A DNA stretch of 38,689 nt from Clostridia bacterium (GTDB taxonomy: Bacteria; Bacillota; Clostridia; DUPQ01): contig JAFGUQ010000232.1 in assembly GCA_016938455.1 (NCBI GenBank), positions 1 to 38,689 on the forward strand, given 5' to 3'. Under the pieces are notes generated by a model. That model was not told the origin of the DNA and made no database searches. It saw only the letters and a list, made by a program, of their open reading frames with translations. Positions 25,581 to 35,113 of this stretch are shown piece by piece. The number at the start of each line of letters is the position of its first letter. Position 1 is the stretch's first letter. A program made the translations under genes and the position numbers.

Positions 25581-26225
25581 ATGAGAAAAGAAAGCAGGTT
25601 ACTGATTAAGGAGATTGAAGATAACTTCAATTCAAGTGTCGGTGACGGTAGTAAAAGGAAAATTATAGAGAATGCATTGAAAGTGTTCTCGAAAAAGGGA
25701 CTGGCGGCTACAAGGATCAGTGACATTGCGTTACAGGCAGGTTTCAGTCAGGGATTCATCTATAATCACTTCAAATCAAAAGATGATATCTTTATTGAAA
25801 TTGTGCGACTGGCCTCTTCTGGAGGAGAATACGCTGTTAAGCAGGCAGATAAGCTTAATCTTTGTGCAGCTGATAAAATTTTCTGTCTGACTGAAGCCAT
25901 GCTGTCTGAAGACAGCCTCTCAATGGAACACTTCAGACTGATATTACTTCAGGCAACCACAGGTGAAGCCATCCCTGAGCAGGCGATCAGGATCGCGAAA
26001 GAATCCGCACCAAAACCGATTCAGGCATTAATGAAAATCATACAGGAAGGTCAGGTACAAGGAGATATTATTAATGATGATCCCATAATACTTGCTATCG
26101 CTTATTTTTCGTTTATACAGGGATTGGTCATAACAAAACTGCAGACAAGAAACAAGGAATTGTTTCCTGATGCGGAAATGGTGTTGAGGTTTATGAGAAA
26201 GAAGCCAGCTGATGAAAGTATTTAA
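25581..26225 (+). CDS. TetR/AcrR family transcriptional regulator
   Basis: N-terminal HTH: KRKIIENALKVFSKKGLAATRISDIALQAGFSQGFIYNHFKSKDDIFIEI; RBS AGGAG before ATG 25581. Confidence 0.92.
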   Translation: MRKESRLLIKEIEDNFNSSVGDGSKRKIIENALKVFSKKGLAATRISDIALQAGFSQGFIYNHFKSKDDIFIEIVRLASSGGEYAVKQADKLNLCAADKIFCLTEAMLSEDSLSMEHFRLILLQATTGEAIPEQAIRIAKESAPKPIQALMKIIQEGQVQGDIINDDPIILAIAYFSFIQGLVITKLQTRNKELFPDAEMVLRFMRKKPADESI

Positions 26226-27087
26226 AAATGAAAAAGGAAAGCAACTTATTTTACAATCGTATGACAAGCTATTAAAAATGTGGGATGTAGAATATATAGA
26301 GGAAGATATACAGACAACCTATGGGATGACTCATGTCATCAAGGTAGGAGACAGCCGGAAAAGGACTGTCATCATGTTCCATGGTGTCGGTGACAATTCA
26401 GCCATCATGTGGCTTTTCAATGCAAAAGAGCTGTCAGAACATTTCTATCTGATAGCGGTTGACACCATAGGGGGACCGAATAAAAGTATTCCAAATGAGA
26501 AATATAATGGAGATTTCAATCAGATCAAATGGGTTGATGAAGTCATAGACGGACTGAAAGTCGATCATCCAAGTCTTATTGGTGTTTCAAACGGGGCAGG
26601 AATCATACAGAATTATGGACCGAGAAACCTTGAAAAAATTGATAAAACAGTTTCCATGGCAGGAGGTCTTCTATATGGGAAAAGAGTATCTGTATCCAAA
26701 ATGCTGAAAGTGTTCCTGCCGGAAGCTCTTTTCCCGTCAAAGAAAAATGTCATCAGGCTTCTTAATAAACTGACAGGAGAAGACAGTGCTGTCTTTACTG
26801 AGAATCCGGCATTGATGGAACACTGGATGTTACTACTGAAATATTTTAATAATATGTCAATGGGATTCCATAAAATGACACCTTTGACAGATGATGAAGT
26901 CAATAACATAAGCAAGAGGATGCTTGTAATGATTGGTGATGAAGACCCGATTGCTTACAGCCGTGAATCAGAAGACCTTTTAAAAAAGATGAATATCAAT
27001 TATCTGATCGTAAAGAATACCGGACATGCCATTAACCATGAAAAAGCCTCATTGATTAACAAGACAATCATCGATTATCTGAAATAG
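26212..27087 (+). CDS. Alpha/beta hydrolase
   Basis: MFHGVGDNSAIMW oxyanion-type motif, nucleophile elbow GVSNGAG, GDEDPIAYS, terminal His region NTGHAINHE; overlaps the tetR end by 14 bp. Confidence 0.85.
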   Translation: MKVFKNEKGKQLILQSYDKLLKMWDVEYIEEDIQTTYGMTHVIKVGDSRKRTVIMFHGVGDNSAIMWLFNAKELSEHFYLIAVDTIGGPNKSIPNEKYNGDFNQIKWVDEVIDGLKVDHPSLIGVSNGAGIIQNYGPRNLEKIDKTVSMAGGLLYGKRVSVSKMLKVFLPEALFPSKKNVIRLLNKLTGEDSAVFTENPALMEHWMLLLKYFNNMSMGFHKMTPLTDDEVNNISKRMLVMIGDEDPIAYSRESEDLLKKMNINYLIVKNTGHAINHEKASLINKTIIDYLK

Positions 27088-27095
27088 CGCAAATA

Positions 27096-27132
27096 AAAAA
27101 GCATTTTAATCATGACAATTAAAATGCTTTTT
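27096..27132. terminator. Bidirectional intrinsic terminator
   Basis: Perfect 15-bp stem AAAAAGCATTTTAAT / ATTAAAATGCTTTTT with 7-nt loop between convergent genes. Confidence 0.9.
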
Positions 27133-27147
27133 ATTACTTGAATTCAG

Positions 27148-30100
27148 TTATTCAACATACTCATAACTGGCATAAATGGCATAAAAATAATTACTTATGA
27201 TAAGCATGCCTTTGTCTTCAGTTTTCAACCCAATACCTGAAAGCAATTCCAGTTTTTTCGCTGCATTACCGACAGACCCGTAATCAGGTACCTTAAATAC
27301 TACTATGACAGGAGAAGCGCTTGATTTTCCATCTGTGCTTGAAGTAGAAGATACCAGTCCCTTAGTGTTCCCCCAGCCGTCATAATAAATGCCTAGTCCT
27401 GATGTTGAAGCTGTATCTGTGGTATCACTGATTGTCTGACTTTTATAGCTGAAACTTATTTCCTCACCTGGAATCAGTTTTTCGGGCAGATCATCCCAGC
27501 TGATGATATATGTTGTCGTCTCCACTTTTCCGTCAGGATAAGTGGTTGTGTTTGTTAAATCGAAGGTAGTTTTTGTTGATTTGCTGACAGCTCTGGTTTT
27601 TATTCTCGAATCACTGCTGCTGGTAGTGGTGGTGTCATTGGACAAGGGATCCGGATAGCTGTAATCTACTCTTTTCCAGTAGCCCCCATTACCTTCCTTG
27701 ACAATAAAAGTACCACTGATAGTTACATCAGGTTCCTGGATAAAAACACCTGTCACCAGATAAGTTCCAGGCACATCAGGAGCAATGGTGCTTGGTTCAC
27801 CTGATTTATCTGTATAAAGAATATCCTTACCTGTTGCCTGTTTATACATAGCAGCAGTTTTGTCATCAGCAGGTTTTGCAGACCATTTATAATGATTTAC
27901 AGATTCATAAGTGCTTGTCACAGAATGATTGCTTTCGATTTTTACAGTCATTCTGTCACCTGGAAGGTATTCTGCTTTATCAAAAGCAAGCCATCTTGTC
28001 AAAGCAGCACTTGATGCCTCGGGTGTTTCAGCAGGAACAGGTGAAACATCTACAGATTGAACCTCCACAACAGTTGTACCAAATGCTTTTAAAACAGTCA
28101 TTCCGCTGTTCTCATAAGCCGAGACTTTGACTTGATAGCGTCCAGGTTGACTATAGCTGAATTCTGCTTTTGAAAGGTCTATTTTTTCCTGACTGTTTCC
28201 GTCTCCTGACTCCCACTTATAATATAAGCCAGAGATGAGTTGAGTCTTCATTTCAGCTTTTTGATTAACTTCAGGAGTCTTCGGGGTTACTGATATAGTT
28301 AGAATATCTGTTTTACTGATTTGTATTTTCCCTTCAGCGATGACCTTGTCGGTTGATTTATCGGTCACTTTTGCGATGATATTCTGAATATTATTTTCTT
28401 CAAACTCATAAGCTAAACGACCTTTGATACGCCCATTCTTGTTCTTATAATCTTCTGAACCAAGAAATGTACCATCCTCAAGCTCCCAGCTGACGGTGAC
28501 ATCAGAAATCATTTTGGGGATATTATCTGCTGTAGCATCAAACTTATATAATTTATCAGGTTCTGTTGTTTCTATTTTAGAAGGTTTAAGAATAAGAGAA
28601 ATATCGCTTACTTTCACATTGACTTTCTTTCCGGCTTTATTGCCATATGCGGTTATCATCATGATTTCACTGTTGCCTTCAGTGAAATTTACCACAAGAT
28701 AGTCTCGACTGCTGTTAAGTGAACCAACAGGTTTCTGTCCGCCATCTACTCTCTGATATGAAATGGTATCTCTGTTAAACCCGCTCATTTTAAAGACATC
28801 AATCCAGACACCATCAGGTAAATCTCCGTCAATCTCAACAATAAATGACTTTCTCCCGTCACTGTTATATGTCTTTGCCTCTGTCCAGACAGCAGTCATT
28901 GACAGATCGTTTACGATAGTCATTGGAATGGTTATCACTTTTTTCCCGCCGAAAGATTTAGCTCTGACCCCGATATCTACAAATGAAAAAGCCGGGCGAT
29001 TGCTGTTTGTCAGTACATCCTGCCAGAAAAGCTTATACCTGATATCATTGCCTGTGCCAGTCAATGTCTTGACATAACTGTCCAACCCCTGTGTCGGGGA
29101 AGAGCTGTCTGAGATAATGGTATTCCAGAGAGTCCCGAAATCAGAACCATTATCGACAAGATACTTGATATAACTGGACATGCCATATTCCTGACCACCT
29201 GCTCTGTTTTCATAAAACTGAAGATTTTTATCAGTTCTCGTATAGGTGTGAATCGTTTTTATCTCCAGATTGTTCCCGACATAATAACTGGCATATTCAG
29301 CGGTTGCTTCCATCAGCCAGCGATTGTTATTCATAGTCATTACATTCAGCTTATAATTCTGAAAAGCATGAAACAGTTCATGAGCAGCGGTGGTTTTCAT
29401 ATCTTCTGAATCTTTGTATTTTGAAGGCAGCTTAATATGCTTGCTTATCCAGCCGAATTCTGCTCCATATTTATTATATGAAGAGGAAAGCATGACAATG
29501 GCTCTGGTATCCACTATTTCCTTTGTACTGCTATACCAGCTTCTTGGATTTAATGTCGCGGCGATATATTCATACGCGATTAACTGAAACTGAGGTGTAT
29601 TGCTGACCCCAAGGACATTGTAATAGGATGAGTAAGATTCATCGAGAATATCACCCAGCTGCTTTGCAAGACTTTCCATGCTGGTTGCAGTGTTTACATT
29701 ATCCACATCGGCTTTTTCTTTTCTGTTATATGCAACAAGGAAATGTTTGCTTTCATAAACTGAATACATTTTCTTAAGTGCGAAGAGTCTCCAGTTTGTC
29801 AGATGATCAGTGTAAACACGTACTATTCTATTATTCATGTCTACATGGGAAGGTGCTTCAACCCATTCAAGGCTTTGCTCATCCCAGTATGCAGCTCGGA
29901 TATAACTGCAATCATCAAGTTTTTCGTCAATGCTGAACTCAATGACCATAGCATCATTGAAAGCTGTTTTATCTCCGAGGGTAATACTGAAGACATCAGT
30001 CTGTTCATAGATCTCATCAGAGAAACCAGGAGCATTTAATACCTTTGAAATAGTGAGCTGCTCATCACTGCTGATGATACCAGGCGGTAGTGTGACGCTG

Positions 30101-30489
30101 ATATCCTCTGTACCTGCGGTGACCTCGCTATCAGATGGCTTTACTGTTTTTTCAAAAAGAACTTCATATTCCTCTTTTATAAGCTCAAAAGAAATTGACT
30201 TGCTCTGTTTTTCATCTTTTACAATATAAATTTCTCCTGTTTCTGCACCGACTGGCACTTTAACTTTTATTTCACTTTTACTCCAGAGACTGATTACAGC
30301 CTCCACATCGCCAAAGAAAACTTTTGAGTCTTCGGCAGAATCACCGAAAAAATGTCCCTTGAGTGTAATGGTTTCTCCTACAGCACCGCTTTTTGGCGAT
30401 ACTTTACTTAATTTGGCATCACACCCTGTAAAAAGAACAATCATAAAAACGATTGAACACAAAATTAGCAGTTTTCTAAATTTATCCAT
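27148..30489 (-). CDS. Large surface lipoprotein with IPT/TIG domain, HExxH metallopeptidase-like region and PKD-like domain
   Basis: Lipobox LFTGC; IPT/TIG (KVSPKSGAVGETITLKGHFFG); AHELFHAFQ + NNRWLMEATAEYAS; PKD-like YKWESGDGNSQEKIDLSKAEFSYSQPGRYQVKVSAYE; RBS AAAGGGG before ATG at 30489. Confidence 0.8.
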   Translation of the reverse strand: MDKFRKLLILCSIVFMIVLFTGCDAKLSKVSPKSGAVGETITLKGHFFGDSAEDSKVFFGDVEAVISLWSKSEIKVKVPVGAETGEIYIVKDEKQSKSISFELIKEEYEVLFEKTVKPSDSEVTAGTEDISVTLPPGIISSDEQLTISKVLNAPGFSDEIYEQTDVFSITLGDKTAFNDAMVIEFSIDEKLDDCSYIRAAYWDEQSLEWVEAPSHVDMNNRIVRVYTDHLTNWRLFALKKMYSVYESKHFLVAYNRKEKADVDNVNTATSMESLAKQLGDILDESYSSYYNVLGVSNTPQFQLIAYEYIAATLNPRSWYSSTKEIVDTRAIVMLSSSYNKYGAEFGWISKHIKLPSKYKDSEDMKTTAAHELFHAFQNYKLNVMTMNNNRWLMEATAEYASYYVGNNLEIKTIHTYTRTDKNLQFYENRAGGQEYGMSSYIKYLVDNGSDFGTLWNTIISDSSSPTQGLDSYVKTLTGTGNDIRYKLFWQDVLTNSNRPAFSFVDIGVRAKSFGGKKVITIPMTIVNDLSMTAVWTEAKTYNSDGRKSFIVEIDGDLPDGVWIDVFKMSGFNRDTISYQRVDGGQKPVGSLNSSRDYLVVNFTEGNSEIMMITAYGNKAGKKVNVKVSDISLILKPSKIETTEPDKLYKFDATADNIPKMISDVTVSWELEDGTFLGSEDYKNKNGRIKGRLAYEFEENNIQNIIAKVTDKSTDKVIAEGKIQISKTDILTISVTPKTPEVNQKAEMKTQLISGLYYKWESGDGNSQEKIDLSKAEFSYSQPGRYQVKVSAYENSGMTVLKAFGTTVVEVQSVDVSPVPAETPEASSAALTRWLAFDKAEYLPGDRMTVKIESNHSVTSTYESVNHYKWSAKPADDKTAAMYKQATGKDILYTDKSGEPSTIAPDVPGTYLVTGVFIQEPDVTISGTFIVKEGNGGYWKRVDYSYPDPLSNDTTTTSSSDSRIKTRAVSKSTKTTFDLTNTTTYPDGKVETTTYIISWDDLPEKLIPGEEISFSYKSQTISDTTDTASTSGLGIYYDGWGNTKGLVSSTSSTDGKSSASPVIVVFKVPDYGSVGNAAKKLELLSGIGLKTEDKGMLIISNYFYAIYASYEYVE

Positions 30490-30639
30490 TTGTAACCCCT
30501 TTACATGCAAAAAAATATTTTATTACACATGTGATTCATTTTATCACACAGTGGTTTCTTTTTATATGTTTTTATATTTGAAATCTTGTTTTGACTTATC
30601 CTTTATTATATAATTCAAAAAAGTGAGGAAATTGATTGC

Positions 30640-31692
30640 ATGGAACAGATAATGAAGAGTCAAACAGACAGTAACAAATTTCAGAAAGCTCTTCTTGAAT
30701 GGTATCAGAAGAATAAAAGAGAGATGCCTTGGAGAAGTAAACCGACACCTTACAGAATCTGGTTATCTGAAATAATGCTTCAGCAGACCAGAGTCGACAC
30801 AGTGATTCCATATTTTGAGAAGTTTTTCAAGCACATTCCAACGATTATCGATTTAGCCAGAACCAGTGATCAGGACCTACTGAAATTATGGGAAGGGCTT
30901 GGCTATTATCGAAGAGTAATCAACATGAAAAAAGCAGCCATCCATTTAGTTGAAAACAATAACGGGAAGCTCTATGACAATAAGAAGGATCTGCTGACTT
31001 TAGCAGGAATCGGTGAATATTCAGCAGGAGCCATTGCTTCCATTGCTTTTCAGGAAAAAGTGTGTGCAGTTGACGGGAATGTTCTTAGAATCATGGCAAG
31101 GCTATATGGCGATTATGGCAATATCTTACAGCCTACTGTAAGCAAGCGTTTTACTGATATGGTTGAAAAGCTGTTACCTGACAGCAGCATTGGAGATTTT
31201 AATCAGGCATTGATGGAATTAGGTGCACTGATATGCACTCCGAAATCACCAGATTGTATTCACTGCCCTGTCATGAATTTCTGCATTGCTGAAAAAAGCA
31301 TGCTTCAGAATGAACTCCCTGTCAGGGATAAGCAGGGAGTAAGGAGAAAAGAAGACAAAACTGTTTTAATCATCCAGTTCAAGAACCGGTTTGCCATAAC
31401 AAAAAGAGAAAACAGACTTTTAGAAGGGTTATGGGAATTCCCGGTGATGGATGGTCATCATGATAAAGATGAAGTAATTGAGACAATAGAAAAATGGGGT
31501 ATGAAAGTGCTTTCAATTGCTGCTGTGAAAAAAGAAAAAGCATTGTTTTCACATATCGAATGGGACATGGCGGGTTTTCATATCATGGTCAATAACAAAT
31601 GCGATGGCATGACATTTGAAGCAGCTGATAAAATTGTAGATGAATATCCGATTGCTTCAGCTTATCAAAAATATATCAGTGAACTATTGTGA
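30640..31692 (+). CDS. mutY: A/G-specific adenine glycosylase
   Basis: MPWRSKPTPYRIWLSEIMLQQTRVDTVIPYFEKF, helix-hairpin-helix LAGIGEYSAGAIASIAF, Fe-S motif CTPKSPDCIHCPVMNFC. Confidence 0.95.
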   Translation: MEQIMKSQTDSNKFQKALLEWYQKNKREMPWRSKPTPYRIWLSEIMLQQTRVDTVIPYFEKFFKHIPTIIDLARTSDQDLLKLWEGLGYYRRVINMKKAAIHLVENNNGKLYDNKKDLLTLAGIGEYSAGAIASIAFQEKVCAVDGNVLRIMARLYGDYGNILQPTVSKRFTDMVEKLLPDSSIGDFNQALMELGALICTPKSPDCIHCPVMNFCIAEKSMLQNELPVRDKQGVRRKEDKTVLIIQFKNRFAITKRENRLLEGLWEFPVMDGHHDKDEVIETIEKWGMKVLSIAAVKKEKALFSHIEWDMAGFHIMVNNKCDGMTFEAADKIVDEYPIASAYQKYISELL

Positions 31693-31698
31693 AATCAA

Positions 31699-32154
31699 TT
31701 AAAGGGTTTTCTCCAGCTCATTTACTATTCGTTCAAGATACATCTGGTCAACAGCATCAAACCTGTCAAAAACATAGCTGTCAATATCTAAAACGCCTAT
31801 GACCTGATGATTAACTGTCAACGGGATGACAATTTCTGAATTGGAAGCACTGTCACAAGCGATATGGCCATCAAACTCGTGAACATTACTAACTCTTAAT
31901 GGTGTTTTCAGAAGAGCACTTTTACCACAGACACCATAGCCTAATTTGATTCTGGTACATGCCACTTTACCTTGAAAAGGCCCGAGGACAAGCTCATCAT
32001 TCTTAATAAGGTAAAAACCTACCCAGTTAATCTCTGGAAGATTTTCATTCAAAAGTGCTGAAAGATTCGAAAGATTCGCTATCATATCGGTTTCATTCTG
32101 CAGCAGTGTCACGACTTTTAAAAGTAACATATCATATGTCAATGATTTATTCAT
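31699..32154 (-). CDS. GAF domain protein, free methionine-(R)-sulfoxide reductase-like
   Basis: NWVGFYLIKNDELVLGPFQGKVACTRIKLGYGVCGKSAL...HIACDSASNSEIVIPL.....IGVLDIDS, typical of fRMsr with conserved Cys residues. Confidence 0.9.
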   Translation of the reverse strand: MNKSLTYDMLLLKVVTLLQNETDMIANLSNLSALLNENLPEINWVGFYLIKNDELVLGPFQGKVACTRIKLGYGVCGKSALLKTPLRVSNVHEFDGHIACDSASNSEIVIPLTVNHQVIGVLDIDSYVFDRFDAVDQMYLERIVNELEKTL

Positions 32155-32250
32155 GGTAAGATTATAACAAATATGGATAAATAGTGGAATAATATTTTCA
32201 GTGTGTTAGAATATAAGCAATATTTGATATATTCTAAGGGGGAAAATCGG

Positions 32251-34494
32251 ATGCAATTTAATGATATTAATGTCACAGATGATAAAACCTATCTGGACAT
32301 GGTGCAAAAAGGCGTGGATAACACCTGGAAAATTTATGAAACCCATGATTACAAAAAATGCCTTAATGGCCTTGATACATTCAACGGGCAGTTCAATCAG
32401 ACAACAACATTGACACTGGTTTTTGGTGAAATTCAATATGGTTACTGCATTTTAGGGGCTGCTACACTTTATCTTGAGGGTTATGGAGATCATTACAAAG
32501 AGATTGCATTGGAATTGTTTGAAAGAGTCATTGAGATTTATTCCATTGTAAAGAACAGAACCGCACTTTCAGAATGGGACTTTGATACACTGCAGATTGT
32601 AGAAGCCGGCTTTGCTGGAGGACCGTTTTTAAAAGGATTATTGAAATTATATGAAAATAAAGTAATCGATGAAACCTCACTTACCAGATTTCTGCCGATT
32701 GCTGAAAGTATGATGCGGTTTCTATACCGTCTTCCTGAATGGGGTGGATTCAACCGATGCGGCCTAAGATATACTTCAATGATGTATTTCGCAAAATTAT
32801 TCCCAAAGAGCCAAGAAGCAGAGAAATGTGAAAAAATGTCTCATATGCTGGCAGAAGAATCACTGGGACGATGGACCATTGAAGATACCGCTTTCTATAA
32901 CGGAATCTGGCTGGTCTGTTTAATGGAATACCTGGAAGAAACAGGAAAGTGGAATGCAAAGATAGAAACAGTTTTACGATATTACTCAGCATATTATACT
33001 CATATACAGACTCCAGAAGGAGGAATGCCTGATTATGGTGACAGTCATCCGAGAGAATTCGGATGCACGGCACTTGGTATTTCATTCCTTGAGTGGGCTG
33101 CCAGTAAATTCAGTGATGGCAGGGTGAAATATGCTGCGATGAAACTGGTTGATTTCGGTGTCAAATTCTATGGAGAAACCGGGGGAGCTTATTCATTATG
33201 GATGTGCCGTGCTTATCTGCTGTCTGCTGATGTCATCCGTAAAAACAAAGTGGAGCCGATTTTACCACCATATGAAAGCGGAGAAGTCATGGAAGATCTG
33301 ATCGGAAAGAAAATCTGCTTCAGAAACAAGAATGACGACACTTATTTTCTTTTGAATTACAGGGATGAAGGGAATTTTGCTGCTCCTGCACGATTGAATA
33401 TGCTGCATACAATCCCTGCCCCTGCTGAAAAAAATCATCATGGTCATGCAGATGAGAACAGTATCGTCATGTATTATTACAAAGGGAAACCATTACTGTT
33501 TGATGGCGGGTATAGAGATGCCATTGCTACAGATGGTCACTACAGAGCTGATTTTTATCATAACAGGGTAGTCATGAGAAATGGACGAATTTATCAGGAA
33601 AAGGGATTACTTGAGTTTTCAAAGAATATCGGGACCTATCTTAAAGTCAACACAGAAAAAATATATTATCATGTCATGAATGATGTTGAAATCAGCAGAA
33701 CAAGTGTTGATGATACTCACCATCATACAGTATGGGATAGAACAGTCTGTCATTTTGTCGATAAGAATGTGTTTGCCGTCATAGACAGCATCAAAGCAAC
33801 AAAGCAATATGAGTATACTTTCGGGCCGATGTGGTTTTCAGGTGAGATTACAAAAGATAATGAAACCAGTTATTTTCTTAAATCAAATACTCCAAAACAC
33901 ACAGGGCCTGAAGGAACAGAAGACTTAGGACTTAGAGTCGCTTTTGTGAGAAATGACCTGAAAACTTCTGTAGAGAGCATTAGGCGAGTGGGAACAGATG
34001 GACAGCAGTGTGTTTCTCAATATTTTTCTGAATTTCTTTTAAGAGATGAATATGTATATTTTGTAACTCTTTTGATGCCTGAACAAAATGCAAAAGATAA
34101 AGCAAGGAATGACCTTATCATTGCCAGTGCTGAATCAAACCTGTCAGGCGATGGTAAATGCATGAGTCTGAAACTTGACATTGACGAATCAACCTATACA
34201 GTCGCTCATAAGATGGACCTTGAAAAAGGAATCTATGACTTGAAGACAAAGCCTTCATATGGATTTGAAGCAGGAAAAGCGACATATGGTGATTTTACTA
34301 CAGATGCACTGCTTGCAGTTTTTAAAGAAGATGATGAAAAAGTTGAGTATGAAGCGGCTATGGTTACCAGAATTGATTATATGAATGCTGCTGTTTTCAA
34401 AGCTCCGGAAATAAGTTTCGGTAAGAATGATCTGACCAACTCGACCGGCAGCATTAACTATTACAAGTGGAAAGACAGGATTGTAAAAAAATAA
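32251..34494 (+). CDS. Heparinase II/III family-like protein (predicted cytoplasmic)
   Basis: Alpha-helical toroid-like N-terminus; AEKNHHGHADENSIVMYYYKGKPLLFDGGY typical of heparinase II/III; no evident signal peptide; start at 32251 has RBS AAGGGGG. Confidence 0.75.
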   Translation: MQFNDINVTDDKTYLDMVQKGVDNTWKIYETHDYKKCLNGLDTFNGQFNQTTTLTLVFGEIQYGYCILGAATLYLEGYGDHYKEIALELFERVIEIYSIVKNRTALSEWDFDTLQIVEAGFAGGPFLKGLLKLYENKVIDETSLTRFLPIAESMMRFLYRLPEWGGFNRCGLRYTSMMYFAKLFPKSQEAEKCEKMSHMLAEESLGRWTIEDTAFYNGIWLVCLMEYLEETGKWNAKIETVLRYYSAYYTHIQTPEGGMPDYGDSHPREFGCTALGISFLEWAASKFSDGRVKYAAMKLVDFGVKFYGETGGAYSLWMCRAYLLSADVIRKNKVEPILPPYESGEVMEDLIGKKICFRNKNDDTYFLLNYRDEGNFAAPARLNMLHTIPAPAEKNHHGHADENSIVMYYYKGKPLLFDGGYRDAIATDGHYRADFYHNRVVMRNGRIYQEKGLLEFSKNIGTYLKVNTEKIYYHVMNDVEISRTSVDDTHHHTVWDRTVCHFVDKNVFAVIDSIKATKQYEYTFGPMWFSGEITKDNETSYFLKSNTPKHTGPEGTEDLGLRVAFVRNDLKTSVESIRRVGTDGQQCVSQYFSEFLLRDEYVYFVTLLMPEQNAKDKARNDLIIASAESNLSGDGKCMSLKLDIDESTYTVAHKMDLEKGIYDLKTKPSYGFEAGKATYGDFTTDALLAVFKEDDEKVEYEAAMVTRIDYMNAAVFKAPEISFGKNDLTNSTGSINYYKWKDRIVKK

Positions 34495-34551
34495 CATGGA
34501 ACTATTTCCTTTTTAGATCGTTTAAAAGAAAGAATAAAAAAGGAGACAGTA

Positions 34552-35094
34552 ATGAAAAAAATAGTTTTATGTTTATTAATGACAGTAGTCATATTGTCAA
34601 TGGCAGGATGTGCCTCTAAGAATAATCAAGATGAAGCGGGAACTTCTTCACCGGCAGTTTCACCATCTCAAGAGGTTACACCAACACCTGAACCAGAGGA
34701 AAAAGAACTCACAGGTTCTCTTGAGGAAATACTCAGGAAACTGCATGCTGCAGCAGAGATAGATTCTGACAGAATGTTTTTTACCGTTTTAGATGAAGAA
34801 AACAAGGAATATTTTATAGGGAAAGCAGACATCACTTATATTGAAGCAGTTGCTGCAGAACCGATGATCAATGTACATCCTCACTCCATCGTGCTTTTAA
34901 AAGTTGACGGGAATGCCAATATTGATGATGTTAAAAAGCAGCTCAAGGAAAATGCGGATGGGATGAAATGGATATGTGTCGGGGTGGAACCAGAAAACAT
35001 TCTGGTTGAAAATGTAGGCCATACCATCGTTTTAATCATGGATAATGATTCAACGAAGATTAAAGATGCTTTTTTAGCATTGGATAAAGAATAG
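34552..35094 (+). CDS. Small lipoprotein (DUF4358-like)
   Basis: Lipobox LSMAGC, low-complexity linker, then LDEENKEYFIGKADITYIEAVAAEPMINVHPHSIVLLKV; position upstream of the MBOAT gene. Confidence 0.6.
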   Translation: MKKIVLCLLMTVVILSMAGCASKNNQDEAGTSSPAVSPSQEVTPTPEPEEKELTGSLEEILRKLHAAAEIDSDRMFFTVLDEENKEYFIGKADITYIEAVAAEPMINVHPHSIVLLKVDGNANIDDVKKQLKENADGMKWICVGVEPENILVENVGHTIVLIMDNDSTKIKDAFLALDKE

Positions 35095-35113
35095 CAGGGT
35101 AAGGGAGTACATT

